Shown piece after piece: positions 1 through 6,148 of a stretch of 10,939 nucleotides of DNA. The position numbers were made by a program, and so were the translations under genes. A model generated the notes under the pieces. It searched no databases. It was given only the letters and a program-made list of their open reading frames with translations, and was not told the origin of the DNA. This DNA is from Pseudonocardiaceae bacterium. Lineage in GTDB: Bacteria > Actinomycetota > Actinomycetes > Mycobacteriales > Pseudonocardiaceae. Every line of letters begins with the position of its first letter. The first letter of the stretch is position 1. Location: assembly GCA_025937115.1 (NCBI GenBank), contig JAICSB010000067.1, positions 1 through 10,939 on the forward strand, written 5' to 3'.

Positions 1-190
1 CCGTCGACGTCATCACCCCCCTGCCTGACCCTGCTGGCTCAGATGTTTCGCGATCCACACCGGGATACCGAATGAATAGTGAGGTGATCACGGTTTGCGC
101 GACTTCGGCGACATTTTTTGTCGTCTCAGTCACACAGTCCGCGATCTTGGTGGGCCTGCCGCGGTGCACCGGGCAGATTCCCCCACAATG
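1..190. other. Non-coding left edge upstream of the rpf control region
   Basis: No reading frame here has convincing protein-like composition. The 82-codon frame starting at 95 has no ribosome-binding site and reads like random sequence. A minus-strand ATG at 13, behind a G-rich stretch, could be the start of a divergent gene running off the left edge, but only four codons are visible. A small hairpin (CGACA/TGTCG around five T, 109-123) is present, without a role I can assign. Confidence 0.4.
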
Positions 191-204
191 GTGACAGCTG
201 TCAC
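191..204. promoter_or_regulatory. CRP/GlxR-type cAMP receptor protein binding site
   Basis: A perfect 14-bp palindrome, GTGACAGCTGTCAC, followed by GC. It fits the actinobacterial CRP/GlxR pattern GTGA-N6-TCAC exactly. From established knowledge, CRP (Rv3676) controls rpfA in Mycobacterium tuberculosis, and Crp/GlxR-type regulators control rpf genes in Streptomyces and Corynebacterium, so a site ahead of an rpf gene makes biological sense. It lies about 480 bp before the rpf start codon, which implies a long transcribed leader or a second promoter nearer the gene. Which promoter it serves is inference. Confidence 0.6.
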
Positions 205-272
205 GCTCGCCGCGGCGGTGGTCCGCTACAACGGCGGCGCGCCGAGGCGGCTGGGATGCCCGGTTAAACCTT

Positions 273-302
273 TTGTACGCGCCCGATCGGGTGATTTAAC
301 CT
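273..302 (+). promoter_or_regulatory. Candidate promoter for the rpf leader
   Basis: A TTGTAC hexamer (273-278) and a TAACCT hexamer (297-302) are separated by 18 bp and resemble a weak SigA-type -35/-10 pair. They lie about 75-100 bp downstream of the CRP/GlxR palindrome. A 10-bp palindrome, CCCGATCGGG (282-291), sits in the spacer and could be an operator. If used, transcription would start near 309 and give a leader of about 370 nt. The match is poor and the assignment tentative. Confidence 0.22.
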
Positions 303-464
303 CACCTCGAGCGGTTCACAAATCCGGCATATCGCGTTCGTAAAGGCCCTTCTTCATCCGTAGTTCAACCTGCGGAAACGTCCACTCTTGTAGCGCTGAG
401 TAACAGTTTTGGCGCTGCGATCCCCGCCTGACGGGTCCTGCTGTCACCCTTTGCATCGGCCATG

Positions 465-632
465 GCGATCCGTACGGTCGAACTCGTCCTGCTCGAAGGA
501 GCCACCTTGGCGCGGGAATCCGGACCCGGTGCGCAAACCCGTCCCTCGGTCCCGGATACCGCAAGCTCACCCCTGAATCGGGACGGGGGCGCAGCCTGGC
601 GATCGGTCGACGCGGGATCGACGAATCCCACG
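465..632 (+). ncRNA. Structured 5' leader of rpf, possible riboswitch
   Basis: Several complementary segments indicate a folded RNA. CCCGTCCC (538-545) pairs perfectly with GGGACGGG (580-587), and the helix is extended by GCGC (531-534) with GCGC (589-592). GGGAT (614-618) pairs with ATCCC (625-629) around a 6-nt loop. An alternative pairing, GCGATCCG (465-472) with CGGAT-ac-CGC (553-562), would compete with part of the large stem region. The c-di-AMP (ydaO) riboswitch is known upstream of rpf genes in Streptomyces and mycobacteria. Here only loose resemblances exist (AACCCGTC, TGAATCGG), and the conserved GTCAGCTAAC block is absent. It is therefore called a structured leader, not ydaO. Confidence 0.35.
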
Positions 633-679
633 CAATTACCGATACCGGCAGTCGTGTGCGCGTTTCACGGAGAACAAAC

Positions 680-1027
680 ATGACGAAGACCTCCCGATTA
701 CTCGCACGTATTGGTATCGCTGCGGCCGCACTGACAGCTCCGCTGGTATTGGCAGCCCCGGCCCTGGCGTCCCCGACGCACCAGGATCCGTGGGATGCCG
801 TGGCGGCGTGCGAAAGCGGCGGTAACTGGAGCACCAACACCGGCAATGGGTATTCCGGTGGGCTGCAGTTCGCCCCCAGCACGTGGCGGTCTTACGGTGG
901 CGGGGCCTACTCAAGCACCGCCAGCGGGGCCACCCGGGCGCAGCAGATCACGATCGCCGAGAAAGTGCTTCACGCGCAGGGTTGGAAGGCCTGGCCAACC
1001 TGTTCGAAACGGGCCGGGGTCGGCTGA
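680..1027 (+). CDS. rpf: Secreted resuscitation-promoting factor (Rpf), short single-domain form
   Basis: A 115-residue muralytic enzyme of the Rpf transglycosylase family, which is lysozyme-like and cleaves peptidoglycan outside the membrane to allow regrowth of dormant cells. Residues 1-30 form a signal peptide: basic start, hydrophobic core, and an ALA cleavage site before SP. The Rpf domain fills about residues 37-112, beginning with WDAVAACESGGNW; E45 is the catalytic acid. C44 and C108 match the cysteines that form the family disulfide. There is no LysM, G5 or other accessory domain, so it resembles the small RpfC/D/E type. The ATG at 680 is chosen because GGAGAA (669-674) sits 5 nt before it; an in-frame GTG at 656 lacks such a site. 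The gene stands alone behind a long regulatory leader and ahead of a hairpin. Confidence 0.93.
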   Translation: MTKTSRLLARIGIAAAALTAPLVLAAPALASPTHQDPWDAVAACESGGNWSTNTGNGYSGGLQFAPSTWRSYGGGAYSSTASGATRAQQITIAEKVLHAQGWKAWPTCSKRAGVG

Positions 1028-1039
1028 CACCGGCTGCAC

Positions 1040-1080
1040 CATCCGCTCGGCCCCCGTCGCCCGGCGGGGCCGAGCGGGTG
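1040..1080 (+). terminator. GC-rich hairpin after rpf, probable terminator
   Basis: A perfect 12-bp stem (1043-1054 with 1066-1077, CCGCTCGGCCCC and its complement) encloses an 11-nt loop. It can be extended by three more pairs, one of them G-T. It starts 12 nt after the rpf stop codon. No T-run follows, which is usual for actinobacterial terminator-like hairpins. It may also protect the 3' end of the rpf transcript. Confidence 0.6.
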
Positions 1081-1166
1081 CCACCCGGAGCGCTGAGACT
1101 GTAGGCCACCGCGCACTGGACTGAAGTGCTGGCACTCCGACGGTGCTCTGGTGCAGAGTTGCGCGG

Positions 1167-2633
1167 ATGAGCAGCACCATCGCTGACCCCCGCGCCGACC
1201 GGGCGTTCTTCGGCCACCCGCGCGGGCTGGCCAACCTGTTCGGCGTCGAGATGTGGGAGCGCTTCTCTTACTACGGAATGCTCGCCTCATTGACGCTCTA
1301 CCTGTTTTACGAGGCGACGGGCAGCAACCCCGGCCTCGGGCTGCCGAAGTCCACGGCCACCAGCCTGGTCGGTGCCTACGGCGGATTGGTCTACGTCTCG
1401 ACCATCGCCGGCGCGTGGATGGCCGACCGGGTGCTCGGCGCCGAACGGACCTTGTTCTACAGCGCCGTTCTGGTGATGCTCGGGCACATCGCGCTGGCGA
1501 TCCTGCCGGGCTTTGCGGGCGTCGGCGTCGGGCTGGCGTGTGTCGCGCTGGGCAGTGGCGGAGTCAAGGGCAACGCCACCGCCGTCGTCGGAACCTTGTA
1601 CGCGGAAAACGACGACCGCCGCGACGCCGGTTTCTCGTTGTTCTATATGGGGATCAACACTGGCGCGTTGATCGGTCCGTTGCTGACCGGGCTCGCTCGG
1701 ACCACGCTCGGTTTCCACTACGCCTTCGGCGTGGCCGCCATCGGCATGGCCGCCGGCCTGATCCAGTACACGATCGGGCGCCGCAACCTGGGCACCGAGG
1801 CGAGCATCGTGCCCAACCCGCTGCCCGGCGCGCGATGGACCATGGTCGTCGGTCTCGCCGCAGTGGTCGCTGCCGTGGTGGTCTTTCTGGTGGTGACCGG
1901 AGTGATCACTGCCGCCAATCTGTCCGACGTCGTCGTTGTCGTCTGTGCGATAGCTGCAGTGGTGTACTTCGCCGTCATTCTGACCAGCTCGAAGATCACG
2001 GTCGTGGAGCGCAGCCGGATGCTCTCGTTCATCCCCCTGTTCGTCACCAACGCGGTGTTCTGGTCGCTGTATCAGCAGCAGTTCACGGTGGTGGAGATTT
2101 ACGCCGACGGGCGAACGGACCGAAACCTTTTCGGCTGGCAGATGCCAACCGAGTGGGTGCAGTCGTTCAACCCCGTGTTCATCATCCTGCTCGCACCCGT
2201 GTTCGCACTGCTGTGGATCAAACTCGGGTCCCGCCAGCCCTCGACACCGATCAAATTCGCGCTCGGTACCGTGATCATGGGCTTGGCTTTCCTACTGTTC
2301 CTATTGTGGTCCGGCGGCACCGGACCGACCACGCCGCTGCTCGACGTCGGCCTCATCCTGCTCGTCTTCGCGATCGCGGAGTTGCTGATCTCCCCGGTCG
2401 GCTTGTCGCTGGCCACCAAGATCTCCCCGGCTGCGTTCCGCAGCCAGACGGTCGCGCTGTACTTCCTGTCTGTTGCCCTCGGCACGGCTATGTCCGGATC
2501 GCTCGCCGGCTACTACAACTCGCAGCACGAGGCACCGTACTTCGGCATTCTCGGCGCAGTCGCGATCGTCGTCGGACTGATCGTCATCGGGCTCAGCCCG
2601 ATGGTCCGCCGGCTGATGGCCGGAGTGCGCTGA
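1167..2633 (+). CDS. POT/PTR2-family proton-dependent oligopeptide transporter
   Basis: A 488-residue inner-membrane protein of the POT branch of the major facilitator superfamily, which imports di- and tripeptides with protons. The family signature ExxERFxYYG is complete (E28, E31, R32, F33, Y35, Y36, G37). The second signature is seen as FSLFYMGINTGALIGP. K134 in the GGVKGN segment and E405 in AELLISPVGLS occupy positions known to be important for proton coupling and peptide binding. At the TM7 motif following W299 the sequence is YQQQ, with Q303 where many POTs have a glutamate. Hydrophobic segments along the whole length suit a 12-14 helix protein. The ATG at 1167 starts just before the conserved N-terminal region; the upstream in-frame GTG at 1143 adds eight unconvincing residues. 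The ribosome-binding site is weak. The actual substrate is unknown. Confidence 0.9.
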   Translation: MSSTIADPRADRAFFGHPRGLANLFGVEMWERFSYYGMLASLTLYLFYEATGSNPGLGLPKSTATSLVGAYGGLVYVSTIAGAWMADRVLGAERTLFYSAVLVMLGHIALAILPGFAGVGVGLACVALGSGGVKGNATAVVGTLYAENDDRRDAGFSLFYMGINTGALIGPLLTGLARTTLGFHYAFGVAAIGMAAGLIQYTIGRRNLGTEASIVPNPLPGARWTMVVGLAAVVAAVVVFLVVTGVITAANLSDVVVVVCAIAAVVYFAVILTSSKITVVERSRMLSFIPLFVTNAVFWSLYQQQFTVVEIYADGRTDRNLFGWQMPTEWVQSFNPVFIILLAPVFALLWIKLGSRQPSTPIKFALGTVIMGLAFLLFLLWSGGTGPTTPLLDVGLILLVFAIAELLISPVGLSLATKISPAAFRSQTVALYFLSVALGTAMSGSLAGYYNSQHEAPYFGILGAVAIVVGLIVIGLSPMVRRLMAGVR

Positions 2634-2681
2634 CCGACTCGTTCGTCTCATCACGCAGCTCCGCGGTCGCGCCGAACTGCC

Positions 2682-2984
2682 ATGATCACCGCCGTCGACA
2701 CCTGCGTGCTCCTCGACGTGTTCACTGCGGACGCCACTTTCGGACCCGCGTCTCGGGACAGCCTCGGCGCGGCGTTTAGCCCGCTGGAACGCCGCAGCGC
2801 TGACCGCGCCGCCCAGGCGTTGCGCAGCTATCGAAAGCGCGATGGCTCCCGGCAGCGCGTGGTCGCGGACTTCTTGATCGGTGCTCACGCAAGCCTGCAA
2901 GCCGACCGCCTGCTGACCCGCGATCGCGGCTTCTACCGCAGTTACTTCCCCGACCTCGTGGTGGTCGAGCCCACCATCGGCTGA
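2682..2984 (+). pseudogene. PIN-domain (VapC-like) toxin with internal deletion, no antitoxin
   Basis: One 100-residue open frame shows both ends of a PIN-domain ribonuclease but not its middle. The N-terminus [14 protein letters not shown] carries the first metal-binding aspartate (D6). The C-terminal half carries D63 in [10 protein letters not shown] and D81 in [13 protein letters not shown], typical of VapC-like proteins of about 135-145 residues. Around residues 28/29 (near 2765) the sequence jumps from the first helix to the [20 protein letters not shown] region. This loses some 35-40 residues that normally include the second conserved acidic residue. The frame is kept, so a protein could still be made, but it should be inactive. 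No antitoxin gene fits the 48 bp between the POT stop codon and this start. Read as a remnant of a toxin-antitoxin locus. Confidence 0.6.
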
Positions 2985-2994
2985 TCACGTTGAC

Positions 2995-3310
2995 CTAGCG
3001 ATGAGCCAGGAAGCGGTCCTCGCTGGCGTAATCGAACGCGCCATCAAGACGTCCGTCGGCCCAGTCGTTGGGCAGTCGAGCTCCACCTGCATGGTCGACG
3101 AGAGAGGTGAGCCAGTCGATCTCATGTCGAACAGTGCAGGCGAAGTCACCGACCGGGAGGTAACCCAGATCCAAGGCTGCGCTCATGTCGAGCACAACGG
3201 GGTGCCTGCGACTCCAGGGATGCCAGCCAAGTGGAGCGGGAACGTCGTCATCGAGCAGGACCTCCCGCCACGCGGCCGAGGTGGCGCGCGACCACGCGGG
3301 CGATGTACCA
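2995..3310 (-). pseudogene. C-terminal remnant of an NAD-dependent epimerase/dehydratase (SDR family)
   Basis: Reading leftward from 3310, one frame gives WYIARVVARHLGR. From 3270 a second frame gives WREVLLDDD, then PLGWHPWSRRHPVVLDMSAA, LDLGYLPVGDF and EIDWL, ending at a TAG (2995-2997). These pieces in this order match the C-terminus of extended-SDR NAD-dependent epimerases, where a 'LD...A..LGY.PV.DY...V..E.DWL' ending is common. The two frames differ by one base near 3271, indicating a frameshift. The N-terminal Rossmann part with its GxxGxxG and YxxxK motifs is absent. Immediately upstream in the same direction lies the head of an alpha/beta hydrolase, so the loss looks like a deletion that joined two neighbouring genes. 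Non-functional. Confidence 0.65.
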
Positions 3311-3761
3311 GCGCGGCGACCGACACGGGCAGGGCTCCGGCGGCGATCACTTCCATCGCGACCCCGCCACCCAGCGAGCCGCCGGCCACCCCGATCGGAC
3401 CGTCCGAGATACCGAGCTGCGAACGCACCGCAGCGACCGCCGCCGGTGCCTCATCGGCCGCCTGCGACAGGATCGGGCCCAACAAGTTCAACACCGGGTC
3501 GGCGAGACCGAGCCTCATCATCTCCTCGGACCCGCCTGCCGGTAACCGACGCCCGGTCATGGGCAGTCCGAGGTACAGCCGCCACGCGGGCAGTGCGGCC
3601 ATCGGCAGCGCCGCGGCCATCGCGGAGTCGGTGCGCGGCGGATCCAGGAGGTGCCAGATCACCACCAGCGGCGCGGGCGCGCGATCCTCAGGCGGCGGGA
3701 GGGCGGTGAACGGAACGCCCGCGGCCGTGCCGGTGATCGGTTGGCTCGACGAGGAGGTCAT
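3306..3761 (-). pseudogene. 5' part of an alpha/beta hydrolase, truncated by fusion to an epimerase tail
   Basis: From the ATG at 3761 about 152 codons read as the front of a serine alpha/beta hydrolase. A hydrophobic strand PLVVIWHLLDPPRTD (residues 31-45, oxyanion-hole region) is followed by a helical stretch. The nucleophile elbow GVAGGSLGGG carries S129 in a G-x-S-x-G context, and the next strand is LPVSVAALV. The homology then ends. In the same frame a meaningless tail runs to a TGA at 3183, while epimerase-like coding continues in another frame. The expected last 90-100 residues, which should hold the catalytic Asp and His, are missing. No good ribosome-binding site precedes 3761, and the frame extends upstream to 4058 only as non-conserved sequence across the large palindrome. 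A translated product would be inactive. Confidence 0.65.
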
Positions 3762-3816
3762 CGGGTCATGCAAGCAGCCACGCCCCGCCCACGGTGTGCA
3801 GGGGTCCCGCCACTGG

Positions 3817-3880
3817 TGATCGTCGAAAGTGAGGCGTGGCCGTGCGGATTCGCACAGCTGAGGCTCAGTTTCGACGATCA
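3817..3880. repeat. 64-nt imperfect palindrome (30-bp arms, GATT loop)
   Basis: The arms 3817-3846 and 3851-3880 match at 24 of 30 positions and flank the loop GATT. The outer 12 bp (TGATCGTCGAAA) and inner 5 bp (GTGCG/CGCAC) are perfect. A third CGACGATC lies at 3886-3893. It sits between the truncated hydrolase (leftward) and the murJ-like gene (rightward), where a terminator is not expected. It could be a REP-like or MITE-like element, a cruciform, or an operator region. No transposase or target-site duplication is visible. Confidence 0.7.
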
Positions 3881-3979
3881 AGCTCCGACGATCGCGGATG
3901 CTGGGCGCCATCGAAGGCGGTCGCGGCCCCGCTTTGGGCGATCGGGATGCGGAGTGGTGTGCTGGTCGGCGTGCCGCCG

Positions 3980-5659
3980 ATGAACCCACTGCCGCCAGCG
4001 CCGGGTCTGCCACCGGTGTCCTCAGTGGCCCCGGCTCCGGCCGCGTCGGCATCAGCACTGCCGGGACCGTCGTTGGCGCGCGCGTCGGGGTCGATGGCGG
4101 TGGCCACTGTGGTCAGCCGGGTGACCGGATTGGTGGCCAGGTTGCTGCTGGCCGCGGCGCTGGGCTTCGGGGTGCTCAACGACTCGTACAACATCGCCAA
4201 CGAGTTGCCGAACATGGTCTACGAGCTGTTGCTGGGCGGGGTGCTGTCCAGCGTGGCGATCCCGGTGCTGGTCCGCGCTCAGCGCACCGACCCCGACGGC
4301 GGTCACGAATACGCGCAAAGGCTGCTCACGATGAGCACGATCGCGCTGCTCGTGGGCACGATCGGTGCGGTGGCAGCGGCGCCGCTGCTGATCCGGCTGT
4401 CGGTGACCAGCGGTCCGCACGCCAACCCCGCGTTGGCCACCGCGTTCGCTTACCTGCTGCTGCCGGAGATCCTGTTCTACGGGCTAGCCGCGCTGGTGGG
4501 CGCGGTGCTCAACAGCCGCGGCGTGTTCGGCCCGCCGGCCTGGGCGCCGGTGGCCAACAACCTGGTCGTCATAGGGGTGATCGGGGCTTACGCGATCACC
4601 CCGGGACAGATCAGCCTGCATCCCAGCCTGATGGGCGACGCCAAACTGTGGGTGCTCGGGGTGGGCACCACGCTGGGGATCGTCGTGCAGGCGGCGGTGT
4701 TGCTGCCGGCACTGCGCCGGTCGGGGTTCCGGTGGCGCTGGCGGTGGGGCTGGGATCCGCGGCTGTCATCGTTCGGCGGGCTGGCCGGCTGGGTGGCGCT
4801 GTACGTGCTGGCCGGTCAGCTCGGGCTGGTCATCACCTACCGGATCGCCAGTGCCACCGCCAGCGGCGGGGTGTCAACCTATGCGTACGCCTGGACGTTG
4901 CTGATCGTGCCCTACGGCGTGCTGGGCAACTCCGTGTTAACCGCGCTGATGCCCCGGATCAGCCGCGGCGCCGCCGACGGGAAGATCGACGAAGTGGTTG
5001 CCGACCTGTCCCTGGGTACCCGGATGTCGGCGCTGCTGCTGCTGCCGATCTCGGCCCTGCTCACCGTGGCTGGTGCCCAGGTCGCCATTGTGCTGTTCTC
5101 CTACGGCCACTCCGACCTCGCTCAAGCCGACCGACTGGGCCACACCCTGGCCGCGTCGGCGTTCGGCCTGCTGCCCTACGCCGTGGTGCTGCTGCAGCTG
5201 CGAGTGTTCTACGCACTGGGCGACGCCCGGACGCCGACCGTGATCATGGCACTGATGGTCGCCGGGAAGATCGGTCTGTCGTTGCTTGCGCCCGTCGTGC
5301 TGGCTCCGCAGCAGGTTGTCATCGGGCTCGCCGCGGCCAACTCGGCGTCCTTCGTCATCGGTGGCGCCGCCGGCCAGGTGTGGCTGTGGCATCGGCTCGG
5401 CAGCCTGCACACCCGGCGGGTAGCGGGCACGGTGATCCGTATCGCGGTGGCTGCATGCGTCGCCGCCGCGGCTGGATTGGTCGTGCTCAGCCTGGGCCGC
5501 CTCGCCTTGCCGCACGCCCTGCCCCCCTTGCGCGCCGCCGCCGAACTCGCTGCCGCCAGCGTGCTCGGCGGCGCTGTCCTACTCATCGCGCTACGCGCCT
5601 TGCGCGTCGCCGAACTCCAGGTCGTCTTGACTCGTGCCGCCAGCCTGCTTCGCCGCTGA
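3980..5659 (+). CDS. murJ: MurJ/MviN-family lipid II flippase-like membrane protein
   Basis: A 559-residue multi-pass membrane protein of the MOP/MviN superfamily, whose members flip lipid II across the inner membrane for peptidoglycan synthesis. A Pro/Ala-rich cytoplasmic N-terminus (residues 1-32) precedes SMAVATVVSRVTGLVARLLL. The LNDSYNIANELPN / YELLLGGVLSSVAIPVLVRA block (66-100) is the family hallmark in actinobacteria. About 14 hydrophobic helices follow. The protein ends at SLLRR right after the last helix, so it lacks the pseudokinase and solute-binding-like tail of the long mycobacterial form (Rv3910). That suggests a short-form paralogue, but whether another murJ exists cannot be seen here. 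Its start is uncertain: ATG 3980 is chosen, with 3947 and 4094 as alternatives, and none has a strong ribosome-binding site. It converges on the hxlR-like gene with a 10-nt gap. Confidence 0.85.
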   Translation: MNPLPPAPGLPPVSSVAPAPAASASALPGPSLARASGSMAVATVVSRVTGLVARLLLAAALGFGVLNDSYNIANELPNMVYELLLGGVLSSVAIPVLVRAQRTDPDGGHEYAQRLLTMSTIALLVGTIGAVAAAPLLIRLSVTSGPHANPALATAFAYLLLPEILFYGLAALVGAVLNSRGVFGPPAWAPVANNLVVIGVIGAYAITPGQISLHPSLMGDAKLWVLGVGTTLGIVVQAAVLLPALRRSGFRWRWRWGWDPRLSSFGGLAGWVALYVLAGQLGLVITYRIASATASGGVSTYAYAWTLLIVPYGVLGNSVLTALMPRISRGAADGKIDEVVADLSLGTRMSALLLLPISALLTVAGAQVAIVLFSYGHSDLAQADRLGHTLAASAFGLLPYAVVLLQLRVFYALGDARTPTVIMALMVAGKIGLSLLAPVVLAPQQVVIGLAAANSASFVIGGAAGQVWLWHRLGSLHTRRVAGTVIRIAVAACVAAAAGLVVLSLGRLALPHALPPLRAAAELAAASVLGGAVLLIALRALRVAELQVVLTRAASLLRR

Positions 5660-5669
5660 ACCGGGGCCG

Positions 5670-6071
5670 TCAGTCGACCGTGGGCTCAAACACGAGCCGG
5701 GGACTGGTCCCCGGCAGGTGAGCCAGCCCCCAGGACGCCAACGCGTCGACCACGGGGCGCAACGCCCGTCCAGCGGGGGTCAGGCGGTAATCCATCCGCA
5801 CCGGGTGCTCGCTGTAGGGGATGGCGGTGATCAGGCCCGCGGCTTCCATCCGCTGCAGCCGATCGGCCAGCAGGTTCGTCGAGATGCCTTCCGGTGAAGC
5901 GAGAAACTCGCCGTAGCGGGTTTTCCTGGCCAGCAGGTCACGCAGGACCAGCAGCGTCCACCGGTCGCCCACAAGATCGAGGGCACCCGCGACCGGGCAC
6001 GGCGACCGCGCCACCGCCTTGCTGAGCCCGGATCCGCGGCCGCCCGTAGCAGGGGCAGGAGTTCGAGGCAT
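5670..6071 (-). CDS. HxlR-family winged-helix transcriptional regulator
   Basis: A 133-residue DNA-binding protein of the HxlR (DUF24) family, usually dimeric regulators of an adjacent gene that respond to electrophiles, redox stress or small molecules. The domain runs from about residue 25 to 115. CPVAGALDLVGDRWTLLVLRDLL holds the conserved N-terminal cysteine C25, which is redox-sensing in some members. RYGEFLASPEGISTNLLADRLQRMEAAGLI is the helix-turn-helix, and YRLTPAGRALRPVVDALASWG forms the wing and dimer helix. The first 24 residues are basic and unstructured. ATG 6071 is preceded in the minus direction by GGATGG. The gene is divergent from a membrane protein gene with 101 bp between starts, which contains two palindromic sites, so that gene is its likely target. 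Confidence 0.92.
   Translation of the reverse strand: MPRTPAPATGGRGSGLSKAVARSPCPVAGALDLVGDRWTLLVLRDLLARKTRYGEFLASPEGISTNLLADRLQRMEAAGLITAIPYSEHPVRMDYRLTPAGRALRPVVDALASWGLAHLPGTSPRLVFEPTVD
5696..5715. terminator. Perfect hairpin inside the 3' end of the hxlR-like gene
   Basis: GCCGGGGAC (5696-5704) and GTCCCCGGC (5707-5715) form a perfect 9-bp inverted repeat around two bases, 36 nt after the murJ-like stop codon. It lies in the last codons of the convergent regulator gene. It is well placed to terminate or pause murJ transcription, but has no T-run and may simply be coding sequence. Confidence 0.35.
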
Positions 6072-6090
6072 GACACCATCCTAGCCAGTG

Positions 6091-6107
6091 ACTTGCATTT
6101 TGCAATG
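6091..6107. promoter_or_regulatory. HxlR operator, site 1 (candidate)
   Basis: ACTTGCATTTTGCAATG contains the inverted repeat TTGCA-ttt-TGCAA. It lies 20 bp before the hxlR-like start codon and covers a possible -35 (TTGCAT, 6094-6099) for the rightward gene, which has TACGGT (6117-6122) 17 bp on as a possible -10. Its position would allow one bound dimer to repress both genes. It shares the ACTTGCA half-site with site 2. Confidence 0.55.
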
Positions 6108-6131
6108 CTATGTGTCTACGGTGAGCGAGTC

Positions 6132-6148
6132 ACTTGCAAATTTCAAGT
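6132..6148. promoter_or_regulatory. HxlR operator, site 2 (candidate)
   Basis: ACTTGCAAATTTCAAGT is a near-perfect palindrome (ACTTG/CAAGT). Its centre is 41 bp from that of site 1, about four helical turns, so two dimers would sit on the same face of the DNA. It ends 24 bp before the membrane protein start codon. Its similarity to site 1 and its place between the divergent genes support an operator of the regulator. Confidence 0.6.

Noticed and set aside
1..13. Start of a divergent minus-strand gene at ATG 13
   Set aside because: A G-rich possible ribosome-binding site precedes it, but only four codons are inside the window, too few to support a gene.
109..123. T-rich hairpin CGACA-TTTTT-TGTCG as a terminator
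   Set aside because: Only five base pairs, with T residues in the loop and none following the stem.
95..343. Small plus-strand gene of 82 codons
   Set aside because: No ribosome-binding site, no plausible composition, and it overlaps the CRP/GlxR palindrome.
540..632. Canonical ydaO c-di-AMP riboswitch
   Set aside because: TGAATCGG and AACCCGTC fragments are present, but the conserved boxes do not occur in the right order and the GTCAGCTAAC block is missing; kept only as a structured leader.
1253..2779. Long open frame on the plus strand overlapping the peptide transporter
   Set aside because: Its translation is Arg/Gly/His-rich without domains and it is a frame shadow of the high-GC POT gene.
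3001..3819. Plus-strand 272-codon frame opposite the pseudogenes
   Set aside because: Composition is random-like and it lies antisense to clear hydrolase and epimerase remnants.
3762..4058. N-terminal extension of the hydrolase frame up to a start at 4058
   Set aside because: The extension is not hydrolase-like, crosses the large palindrome and overlaps the murJ-like gene start; the family N-terminus begins at 3761.
3898..5721. Long open frame on the plus strand overlapping the murJ-like gene
   Set aside because: Low-complexity Arg/Gly/Ala composition, no recognisable motif; the +frame from 3980 carries clear MviN motifs.
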